Below are positions 11,142 to 22,900 of a DNA stretch of 64,000 nt, piece after piece; position 1 is the first letter of the stretch; each line of letters starts with the position of its first letter. This DNA comes from Coturnix japonica (lineage: Eukaryota > Chordata > Aves > Galliformes > Phasianidae): contig NC_029542.1 of the NCBI RefSeq assembly GCF_001577835.2, positions 1,748,429-1,812,428 on the forward strand, read 5' to 3'. The translations under genes were made by a program, and so were the position numbers. The notes beneath the pieces were generated by a model, which saw only the letters and a program-made list of their open reading frames with translations, did not search any database and was not told the origin of the DNA.

Positions 11142-13914
11142 ATGACTTTGATTCCTCTCTAAAGGACTTTGGGGGTGTATTTGTGGTTTGGAGAAAGCAA
11201 CCCCAGCACAACCCCTCCTCACTTCCCATCTGGGGGCTTTGTGTGGCCCCAGGACCATCCTATAGGGCAGAGAAGGGATACAGCTTTCCATGAGGATACT
11301 GCACCATCCCATTAAAGGTGAGGAGCCCCACTATGGGTCTCCCACACTAATACCACCATCCCTAGCAAAACCAAACACCTCTCCAACTTTTCCACGCAGC
11401 ATCCTATGCTCCCTCTCACAGCTGAGCTGAGAATAAAGGTAATGTGCAATTAAACCCCAAGCTCATTTCATACATCAGTGTTTACTAGTGAAATTCAGAT
11501 GCAAACACCTCTTTCTGGTCAAGCTCTTCTGCTGCAGAATTAATTTGCTCATCGCACTGAGCCTTGGAGAGTGCTGTAATTTGGTAAGCACCGTGCACAT
11601 AAATAATAATTACACGCTCCTGCTGATTACATGATTATATTTGAAGTTATCAAGTAATTCCAAGATGAATGACCTGTCAATCGCTGTCTCCTGTGTTCTT
11701 GACAAGGTTGCAGCCTCTACAAATAAACTTGCGTTAATTCTTGGTGTTAGCCTGGGAAAAATTGGGCAAATTGAGGCACAGATTGCACTGTGTCACAAAA
11801 CCAGATGCTGGGCTCTTCTGAGTGTCGTCCTGTAGAAAGCTCTGCTGTATTGCCCCTGCTTCAGGAGCAGGTAAAGGGATGTCAGTGTGATGGGGTTTGG
11901 TGCCCTACTTGGCATCCCACAGCATCCTTCTGCCTGGTGGAAGCAATGAGAGGTGCCCATCCTGACCCAACCAATGATTCCCCAAACACAGCCCCTTTCT
12001 GCCCCAACAGGAGCAGCTTTTTCCAGCCACTTGCTGATACAATGAGGGGAAGACCCCAGTTTAGGTTTGCCAGGGGAAGGGTCTCAGCACCATACCCATG
12101 GGCTCCACTGCCCACTTGGCTTCCCCTAAGCAGTGACTGGGGACAACTGCTCAAGACCCAGAGGCCTCCTTCTCCCTGACTGCTTTGCTTGCTGCCATGC
12201 AGTCCTTCTTGCAGGAACACTACTGGGGTGGGACAAATAGATGGTCCCATTGAGTTCCTCTAGAGCTGCATTTGTAGCATTCACAATCACAGAAGTGCTG
12301 GCATTGCAAAAGCAGGAGATGTGGATGAGCACAGGCAAGGAAACCTCAGTTTGAGAGCATGTGTGAATGAAATGCACTACAAGGGCAGTGCTAAGAGCTT
12401 GGTACAAGCCAGGAAAAAGCACTGTGACTTTGTCTACCAGTTAGAAAGGAAAATAGGTTGAGATATAGAGGACAAGTGTTGTGTGATATGCTGGAATGAT
12501 GATGTCCAGGTTGAAGTTTAACCAGTAATGCATCACTAAGGCAAAGGCATGGTAACAGAAATGCTTATGAGTCTGATGAAAATGATCTGAGGGCTAATGG
12601 GAGCTGTATTTTAATGCATTAATGCAGTTGAAGAAGTTCTCAGAGACCACAGACAGAATCAACAGATAGGAAATGGCCCTTCTTTGCTCCAGGTGGCCAT
12701 GTGTTCTGCAGGGCTGTTTGTGCAGGGATGCTTCTGGCCTCCCCCTTTGTACAAGGAGAAGCTCAGGTAAACTCATCCCATCCCCAGCCACAAAACCTGT
12801 CAAGCCAACACTGAGCAGAGCCTGTGACAGTGAGACAAAGTGTCCCAGCACCAAATCAGGGACCTGCTCCCTGCACAGCAGGGTTTCAGCATCTGATTTC
12901 TGTGCTTTTCTATTTCTTTTCTTTTTTTCCCCAACATGCTGTATGACAGCATGGAGCAAAGCACAGCTCCATCCACAGAGATTTTCTGTTTTCAGAGCTG
13001 CATCTCGGCTGTGTTGTGCCAAAATTGCATGGAGGGATTTCAAGATCCCAGAGCATCACACATCCCAGCCTGCAAAACAACACGGGAGTCAAGCACCACA
13101 GACTTACTGGAGAGGATGAAGTGCAGACAGTGCTGTGGCAACTCAGGGAAATCTATGCAGCAATTAAATGAGGATCAACTGGGTTGCAAGAGGAGAAAAT
13201 TGCTTCTTTCAAACCCTCTTGATTATAGAGCTGCTTCAGCCCAGATCTCCCGTGGCTTACCGCTGCTGTGAGCAGATGAAGGGGCTGTTAATCAAGATTG
13301 TCAGAAGCTTTCCCCGAGCCAAACACCCGCACTGGGGCCAGTCTCCCCCTCATTCTGCTCTGCTGATAACCACTGACACCATCTGAAGGTAAGCAGCTTG
13401 TCTGAGCACCCAAAGGGCAGCTGGACACGTGGGAAGTGTCCATCTACACCAGGGTGGGATGCAGCAAAGCATCCATCCCTCCCCATCCCCACAGCCCTTC
13501 TCCGTCCCTGACATCCCTAAAGGCCAACTGTGTCTGTGCCGCGGTGCTTGTCAGACCTTCTTGTCTGAGAACTGCCAGGAGGGGCCGGGTGCCAGGAATG
13601 GCTCCGGGAGGGATGGAGGTGTTATTTCTTCTCCCCATCACTCCTCACTCCCCAGAATGGCAGCCAGATGGACCAGCTCCTCTGACGTCTGCATTGTCCC
13701 AGGGAGGGCAGGAGCGAATTGCAGTGATTTCAGGACAGGTCCTCTATCCTGCCAAGGTCAGATCTGACCCCGTAAAAGGACAACACACCCCCTCCCCCCC
13801 CCCCAGTCCCATTCCCACACACTGGGAAGGGGGTGTGCTGCATATAATCAGCTCCTCTAAGCACTTCCAGGGGGTTTTAAGGTAGAGGAAGGATGGAGAA
13901 TTGCTTCACTTTGC

Positions 13915-13973
13915 AGCTGAAGTGAAGATCCTTATGGGTCCCTCCTAACTCAAGAGATTCTGTGATTCTATAA
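13915..13973 (+). repeat. CR1 LINE 3' tail (short)
   Basis: Diverged CR1 end: gtgaagatccttatgggtcc then ctcctaactcaagagattct and gtgattctat. Only the last 60 bp are recognisable. Confidence 0.65.
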
Positions 13974-16900
13974 AGTGGGTGCACACCCAAACTCATGCAC
14001 TGCAAGAATCTGCACCAAAAAAACCTGTCATTGGCTTAGGAAACTGACTACCCACATCCCTCCTAACCATCCTTGCAGAAACCACACAGTAGATGCCATG
14101 CCATGCTCAGCAGCTGAGCTGCAGCTACCTTCTGTGCCAATTACATACTTAAGCTAATGCCACAGCGTTAATTGCATTAATAGGAGACTAATTGCACACC
14201 TAACGGATATAAATGGGAGCTAATTACCTGACACAACACTGGGCTCAGCACATAGCTGTCTGTCTTAGGAACGTTTGGGGAGCACCTTGCTGGCATTGAA
14301 TCACTGCATGGCACTGAGGGACAGAGATTCCCCCAGAAGGAATCACTCCCTGAGTCTTCCTGGGTTAAATTAACCACTAACTCTGCTCAGGGGATGCTCA
14401 AGAGCCACAGGACCATCCCAACACCAAGTTTTGCTCTGTGTTTCCTTTCCTGACGTCTGGCCCCACACTTCACAGCACCTTGTTAATACCTGTCCCTCAG
14501 CTCCTCCAGCTCCAGGGCATGAAAACTGAGCTGGAAACGTCATACGGCCCCAACAACGCATCCTCTTCCCAGCAGCATCACAGCCCGGTGTTAAGCAGGC
14601 AGCAAGCAGGGCAGTCACGCAGGCTCCTTCCCAAGGGCTCTGTGCCTACTCACTGGAAGGTAATTAGTGCCTCTCGACTTGATGATGTTGACAAACCAGC
14701 AGCAATAGCGGTGGGAAAGAGGAGGGCTGGGTGATTGGATGCCAGGTGTCAAATGTAGCCTTGAGAAAATGAGTTGTCCTTTTAGGATTGAAGTGAGTTG
14801 GAGCATGCTGAGCTTCCTGCAGCACCCTGCAAGTGAAAGGCAGGTTGGTCAGGAAATGCTTTTTGCATGGTTAGAAGCAGCTATTAGTCAACAGAAACAA
14901 CACAAATACCCTTAACTCTGCCCTTTTGATGCCATGCTGGAAGCAAAGTGTTAGGGAAAGTGAAATACACTTGGGATGGAGAGGAAAAATTCACCCAAAT
15001 CCCAAAGATAAGTACAATTTGGGCTTCTCTCCTCTGCTTTCTTACTTCCAGCCCCAGACAGCCATTTTCCAACAGGTAAACCCTGAGCAGAGCAGCCATG
15101 GTTCTCTCTCTGCCAAACATCATTCATTTTCCCTCTGGATCACAACCTTTGCGGCCATGCCATGCTTACACCTCACCAAAGAAGGGGCTGCATTTCATCA
15201 CCCAGGGCAGGGCGAGCTGCTTGCAAAGGAAAATCAATAGCTGTCATCCTTATTTATGTACGAGCTTTTATTAATGGGAATTTTGGAGCTGGGCTGATGC
15301 TCTCCGTGTCTGTCCCTAATACACACAACTCCGTGTGCTCTTCCCCCCTCCAGTCAATAGTCATTCCTGTTTCCAAAGAGATGCACTTTAAAAACCTCTG
15401 CACCGCTCACTTCACCCAGAGGAATGGGTTGTTTTTTTTTCCAGCAGGTCAATAATATTCATGTACAATATAAATGCACACAATATCCTTTGATGCCCTG
15501 ACCAGGCTGAGAGCCTTTCTCTCTTTTCTCCACCATTTCCTCCCTACAGCAAAGGCTCATGAAATCCTCAGTCCAAAATATTGTTGTTTTCTTGAAAAGC
15601 ATTTGGGGATTGATTGCTGTTTGCTTCCTTAATAAAGTACCTATTTCTTTCTTGTTTTTCTCTCCCACTGGAAGATAAAAACCCCAAATGTTGTTTTATT
15701 GGCAAAGCTTTCCGCTTGCTGTTGCCGAAAACCTAAGATACTTTGGCCTGGTACCAAAATCATGGAAGCCTTTCCAAGAAACATGTTTAAAACCTCAGAA
15801 CTGCTCATGGTTGTGTAGGTTTTCAGCTGAAATTTACCACGTTGGAGTCCAATTTTTAACAACCACTGGGACAGATGGGATCCGGAATGTGTTTCACATA
15901 TACAACCTCTGTATTCAGGTTGCATCCTCCTCTGTGCTCATGGCCACAGCAGGATTAGGGCTGAGAACCCCCAGCAGTGCCCTCCTGACCCTGATTCCTT
16001 CTGCATAATCCCTTCTGGAGGCAATTTGGTGTCCCTTTGACCTAGCAGAGAGCACAGGGTGGGGGATATTGGCATGGCACCGCATTGGGTAGCAGTGGAT
16101 GCACTGGAGGACATGGCTTTCAACTTGAGCATCTTTCTGCTCAAAATCAGTGAAAAACAATACCCAAAGAATAAAATGGGAAGAGAGATGTACAGAGAGC
16201 TGAGGGTCTTATGCCACTCCACTGGCTCCTGAGGATGCTTCAGAGTCTTGGACCTTGTGGTCACATCTGAATCCTCTCCCTTTCTTCACCTCATTCACTG
16301 CTGAGAATGAATGAAACCTGCAGAGCTGCCCATTTCCCTTTGAAGAAAGATTCAGTTTAAACATTTTCTCCCCCATACCCCCACACCTTTCCAATCTTCC
16401 TCCTGCAACAAGAAGGCAGTGGTTGGAAACCAGCACCTCAACACACACAGGACCTCAACACACAAAGCACCTCCACACACAGCACTGAGAGACTGAGTGC
16501 ATCCAAATCGAAAACTAATAACACCATCAGTGCTCCTTTGATGGAGTTTTTCTGCTCATTTAGTGAAAACAAAAGGAGAAGAGGGGTGAGATCTGCTTAC
16601 ACGGTCCTTGTTGAACTTGGAGTACAAGGGACTTCCAAGAGCATCACTCTCCATAAAGGAGTACTCTGCTGTAGGCTGGTGCAGATCCGAGCCCATTCAT
16701 TTTTTAGTTTCTTTATTTTTCTATTAAATTCCAATAAGATATTTTCTTCTTATTCCACCTCCCCTTCCTACATGCTTGTTAATAATTCCCCTGGAGATCT
16801 CCCTCCCTCTCCATTCCAATGCAGACAAAGAGCCAGGTGCCCTCTGGGTGTCAGAACCCCACCGAGGGCTCAAAGTGACAGCAGAGAGACTGAGTGGCTG

Positions 16901-19900
16901 TACATGGACAGCCGGGCTCCTGCCAGCACAGTGAGAGCAGCTCGATTCTTCCAAGCACTGCAAAGATCACCACGTCTCAATGAGCTCAGGCCTCTCCCTG
17001 TGGTTTGGGGTGAGAAGAGCAGTGTTACAGTGGGCTGATGGCTTTCCTTGCACTGCAATCCCATCCCACTGTAAGGATGGAGGAGACAGAAAGGAGATCT
17101 GCAGGGAGCTGGAGGTGGCATCAGATGGAAATTCCCACTAGTATTTTAACCAGTCATGTTTTTTTCCTGGTAGCTCATTAACTCCGCGTGGAATAATCAG
17201 GTTTTCTAGTTTCATTAACATGCAAAGTCAATCTCTATGAACTCTCTCCTGCTCTGCAGCAGGCTCCTCGGGGAATCTGTGCTTGCACACCTGCTAGATT
17301 AAAGGCATGGTGTTAATTTAGCATCCCAAGTGCTGGGGGACGTGGATGGTTCCATCTGTGAGCAGCCTAGCACGGTGTAAAATCCTCCACGTAGAACAGC
17401 AGCATCAAAGCAGGCAATGGGGGGGTGCTCCCACTGCTGGCCCTTGGAGGGCACCAAAGACTCCAAGAACCCTGGCATCACCCTAAGAAGGATGGGATGG
17501 GAGCACAATTGAGACACCACCACCCCAGGCATGGTTGTCATATGCAAATATGTCGAGGTTACTCCAGCCTATCTTTTCCCCCAAGAATAAGAGGGCTTTA
17601 ACAGGCAGGATTCTACACCCTGCAAGCTGAAGCTGCTGCACTGCATCCCCAAGCTATTGGGAAAGCCCTGCAGTGCTCCCTCCCAGCTGAGATTAGTCAT
17701 GAGGGTTGGATTCCAAGCACCGAGTGTGATTTGCATCTTTCTTCCAAGCCAGGGAGCTGCTACATGTGGCAGTAGCAAAACCAGAATCATGTGCAGAGCC
17801 ATCCATATCCCCCTGCACTGCCAGGGTGCTGGGGATGCTCTGGGTTGTGGGGCTGGAAGCAGTGAGAAGGAGAGAGAGATTGCCTTGTCATTCCATCAGT
17901 GATGGGTGCAGCAGGGGAATGGTGACAACTCTGCTGACAGCCTGGAGACATCGCTGCTGCAGTCAGCTGTCCTGTTGTTTGCAGAGGGACCACATGATGT
18001 TGATTGTCAGGATTGTTCTTGTTGGCCTCTCCTCTTCCTAGCAGAAGGTTAAATGTGACAAAAGTGTAAAGATCTGCAAATCCAGACACCCCATTGCTCA
18101 AAATCGGTGAAATTCCACTTAGAAATGTATGGTATATGGGTGTATGGATACACAGGTGAACATGGCAGGGCACTAAAACACCTCCTGGACAGGTGATAAA
18201 TAGGAGATGGAGTGGAAAGCCAGACTCAGTACCTGCAGCATCATCTTAAGGACGTATTACTACCATCTCTACCTTCCCCTGTAATTACTGAATATATTAG
18301 CTTATGACCCCTTCTCATTTTCAATTCCCCATTCTCCATTTCTTACAGATTTAATTTATCTTTGAAACATCTCACACTGGGCTGTGTAGGCAGACTTTAA
18401 CACAGGAAGAAGGAGCAGACACAGAGGCCATTGGAATGCAGCTCCCCATCACAAGAAATGATTTAAACCAAACCAAGGCCTTTCTGTGACATGTCCTTTT
18501 TATGGCTGTTTGTCATCCTGAGGTTCTTTGTTTAAGGTCATTAACTTGGGGAGGGGGAAAACTGAAAATATACTGAATGCAGTGCATTTTTCTGCAGGTG
18601 ATGAGCAGCAGCGTGTTGCAGAGATTCAATTTACCTTTACTCTGTTATCAGTGTGCTTCACTGGACATGGTTAATTACTCTATAGCAATAATGGCTTCTA
18701 CCTAATTTTTCCACTATTATCCATTATTTCTTTTTTCAGTGGGGCTAAAAAGAGCCCACCAGCTGCTATCAAATTGCATTAAATTGGAATCGATTCCAGA
18801 AGTGTAATCAGAGCTATGAGAAACTCCCAAAGGTTTAGAGAGGGCTCCTGCAGCAGTAAATACCCACCAGTTCACAGTGTGTGGTTACACATACGTGCTA
18901 TTGCTCTGCAAATCCTGCAGTGCTTCTTGGGTGAAGCTCTCCAGTGCTGTCCCACTTGAATCATACAGAGGAAGGTGCTGCTTGGAGGCAGCTGCTTCTT
19001 CCCATTTTCATCACGCAAAATTGGTGTAATATTAGGGATTATTTGGACCTCAGGCCAAAGCCAATGCTTGCAGAGAGCTTAAGTCCAGACTTACCTAGCA
19101 AGAACTGTGTCCCAGCAGCTTCTTGGTGCTGAGGAGGCCAGGAAGGACCTGGTGTCCACAAAGGCTTATGACAAGGAACTTCATCTACATCTGCAGTGGT
19201 GGGACCCAGTAACCACATGGAAGGGAAATTCAGAGAGTTGTTACATAGAGAAAGCTACCTCTGTCTCATAACACAATGAGCCAGGAACCAAGAACACACT
19301 TTTATGCTCATCCTGCTCTTTTCCTTGCTCTTGCTTTTGGTCTCCATCAACGTGCTACATGGTGAGGAGCCCAAGTGTGACCCATTGGGGAGCTCTCAGG
19401 CTGGGCAGGAACACAGCTGCTATGTGATAACCATAGCTCATAGCTCAGCATGAGCAGTAGCATGGGCTTGTTGGAGGAATGCCATGCAGAAGCATCTTCA
19501 GCAGCTGTGTTTAGACTTGCAGACAACAGCAGCATCCTTCTCCTGGTCTTAACAGGCCTTCGGGCATCAGGGTGATAACTCAGGCAGACAGGATCAATCT
19601 TCTATGGCTGGAAACGATGGGGAGCAGGAACAGGAAGATCCCCAGCCTGTGTTTGACATCAGTCAAATATGTGTGAGAATAGTTCAGTGATGGTAACAAA
19701 GCCGTGGGGAGGAGGAGGGCCGGGGAGATGCTAGTGAATCACAAGCCAAGCAATTTAGCTGTGTGATTATGAGAAGCAGCCCAAAACCACTGCCCACTCC
19801 TCCCTGGAGGTGAAGGATATTGGTGACCCATCTTGTCTGTGCATCCTGCCCAGTGCTGCTCCATGAGCGCTGCCCAAGATGCCCAGAGGGAGGTACCATG

Positions 19901-22900
19901 CTAATGAGTAATAATTAGCTTCTCCTTCCAGCTGCCTAATGAGCTGTGTCTGAACCATGTCGGACACCCTGAGAGAGCAAGCAGACTTTGGGGATGAAGT
20001 GTGCAAACGCAGCTGGATCAACCCTGGAGCTCTCTGAGGATGCTCTGTATGGGGAGATCTCAGTGTCACCATCCTCAGCCTCAGCTCTGCAGGGACACAT
20101 GGGTGACTTCAGGAGCTGCCTGAGATGACACTAGAAACCAAGGCAGAAAAATGTATTATCATTTTTTTTTATGAAAAGACAAGAGGAAATTGATATGCTC
20201 CAAATCCTCCTGCAATTGCCTGCTGGGTATGTTACACTCAAAATAATGGTCTCTAAAAATGGCTTGTCTGGCAAATGCATTATCACAGCCAGGAGGAGAT
20301 GCACAGCTTGGCTAAAGAGATGTTTCCTGAAAGGTGTCAACAAATCCTGGCAGATGTTTGTTCAGAGCTTTCCCTGGCTTGTGTTATATGCGTCCTGGGG
20401 TGAGCGGTGCACTAAGGAGCCCACTGGTGACATAGGAGGGATTGCAGCTGGTTTCTCTCTAAACTGTGTTCTGTCCTTCCCCTGCAGGGAGCCAAGAAGT
20501 AAAAGAGACTTCAAACAAAGCCTGTACTGGAAGAAGGGAGCGGGTTTCCCGTGCAGCATGTGATCATCCACCAGCTCACACCCCACCGCTGGCCCTGCAT
20601 CCGTAGCCCCAAACCAACCCCACTTCATTTCAGCTGCCATCCCACTGCTTCCAATGAGCACATCCCTTCCGATTCAGCAAAAGCTGCAAGACTTCGCTGA
20701 AATCTTGTGGCTGCAGGATCTTCCGTCTCTATTTAAGAGCCATTTAGATGTAAACACCCTCCTGCGGACCCAGAGCTGCTTACAGCAGATGGATGGATGA
20801 TCGGCATTGAGCTCTTTATGCCATAAGGCTGTGTTTTATTTGCCTGCCTTGGCAATAAAGTCTGGAGGTAGTTCAGCAGCAGCAGTTCAGCAGCAGTTCC
20901 TCGTTAGAAGTGCAGCATTTGCCTTTCTTTCTTTTTTTGTCTGTGCTTTCCTCTTTGCAATCCTCTACCTTCACCGGGTTGCAGGCGATAAATCAGTGTT
21001 TCCCTGGAGCTGTCAGTGGTGCAAGGCTGATTCTCATCTGCAGTGTATCTGTCCTGTCCTGTGCATTTGGCCCCACAGCACAAAACACAAAGATACACCT
21101 CTGCTGAAGGACACAATTATCCAATCAAGGCAGAATTTGCTGGGAAAAGTGATTTTTTGTGGTGCACATCAAGAATAACTTCTCCAACTTCTCAGTGCAA
21201 GGACACGCTGAAGGTGATCAAAAGAAAACTACAGCAGGGAGCTCTCCTATACATTTGATTGCAGAGATCTCTGCAGCTGAATGCAGCAAGGGAGGGTGCA
21301 TCGAACAGGAATATTTCACTTCATTAGAAAAAACCCACACGCTCAGAGCCAAAGTACCTCTTCACTACCAAACATGCTGATGCAATCAGCTCCTGAGCAA
21401 TGCTGTGATTGTAAACCCTCATCTAGATTTCAGTGCTTCTGCACCACCAGACAATAACCAGGATGAGTGGCCGGGGGGAGCTCAGCCATTGCTGGCAATG
21501 GTGATGTCCAGCATCTACAGAGCAGTGTTTGCTGGAAGTGCTGCAGCACAGAGGAAAAGGTGGAAGGGATCCCATGCAGTCACAGAGAGGAGAAAGGGGA
21601 AAGAGATGGGGAATCGTCCCTATTGCTTGTGTTTGGAGGACAGGAGAACAAACTTGGCTGAGACTGGAGGACTTTCATAAACATGCAGGCACAACAATAG
21701 ATCACTGTATGTATCATAATGGCTTTAGGAAACCACCAAAGCTGGGTGTAGCAGAAATGCTAAGCCGTGGCTTGAAAAAGCAATTGAACACATGGTGGAA
21801 AGGCAGAGCTAACCCGGGAGAGCTCAGGTGCAAGCAATGCAATGCAGTGCACCTGGGTGACTGATAGGGCTTGAGCCAAGGCCCACCCCTTGCCAGTCCT
21901 CATTTAAAGGTTGACAGGGGAAACAAAGGGATCTTGCTGGAGATCCTTGTGTACGTGAGGCCTTTTGAAAGTAAGTAGCTTCTTTCCTTTGTTTCTGTGC
22001 CCACAGCTGTTGCATTTGAGCAAATCCTCGTTGCAGCCTAGGACTTTGCTGCTCTGCTGTCATTGCTGTGCTTTCCATTGCATTACAGTGTTAAACTTGG
22101 AAACTTCCCTATCCGTGTAGGCACAAGGATGGACAACTGTAAGTACAGTGATGGTTTTTTGGATCCTCCATAAAGGCGAAGGCATAAGGATGGGTCACTG
22201 TATGTTCAGTGATGGTTTAGGCTCTCTGTGTTCTCTTGTCTTCAGTTTCTCTCCTTTGTTGTCTGTGGGTATCTTTGTCACTGGCAGATTGTTGAAACAT
22301 TTCCAGTTGTTGTAGAGGAGATTGGAGCACACAAACCCCTTCCTCTCTCCACAGCTTAGACCTAAAGGCAGAAGTTGCTTCCAACAAGAAGGGTGAGGAT
22401 CCCACATCTACCTCCTGAGACAGGCAGACCCCAGTCCTTACCATACGTTCCCTGCACTCTCTTTACCATGCTACAAAATAAGGGTTCTTTTGGATTCATG
22501 GCCTTAACAGCAGAGTATAAATGCACATCTCACCCTGCTGCAGCTGATACCACCTAAGGTGCAGTCAGGGTCTCAATAGTGTTAACAGGTTGTGTAGACT
22601 TTAATGTCTACTGTACCAAAGCTGTTTCAGTTATTTACAGGAAGGGGTTATAAGAAAATGTACTGGAAATGACCTGAGATTAGGTAAAGCTAATGAGGCC
22701 TCTAATTCCACAGCTGAGAAATATAAATGCAAAATTTAAGAGAAGTTTTCTTCCCCATCTCACCAGCTGTGCCATCCTGTGTCTGCAAGCTAGGAATATC
22801 CCATTTACAATCAACCTGCCCCCCATTGGGACTGAGAAGTGCTTGCTGCCTGTGGCAGATTAACTGAGGGTGTGCTGGTGGATGGATGGTGCTGGGCTCT

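Larger units (their letters stand above)
9199..11165 (+). other. CRHR1: CRHR1 3' UTR (inferred)
   Basis: No other gene intervenes between the CRHR1 stop and a plausible poly(A) signal at 11136, giving a 3' UTR of roughly 1.95 kb. It holds a short (TA)n run near 10316-10330, a MIR-like core near 10140-10215 and a (GT)n run at about 11099-11120. The extent is inferred from sequence signals alone. Confidence 0.45.
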
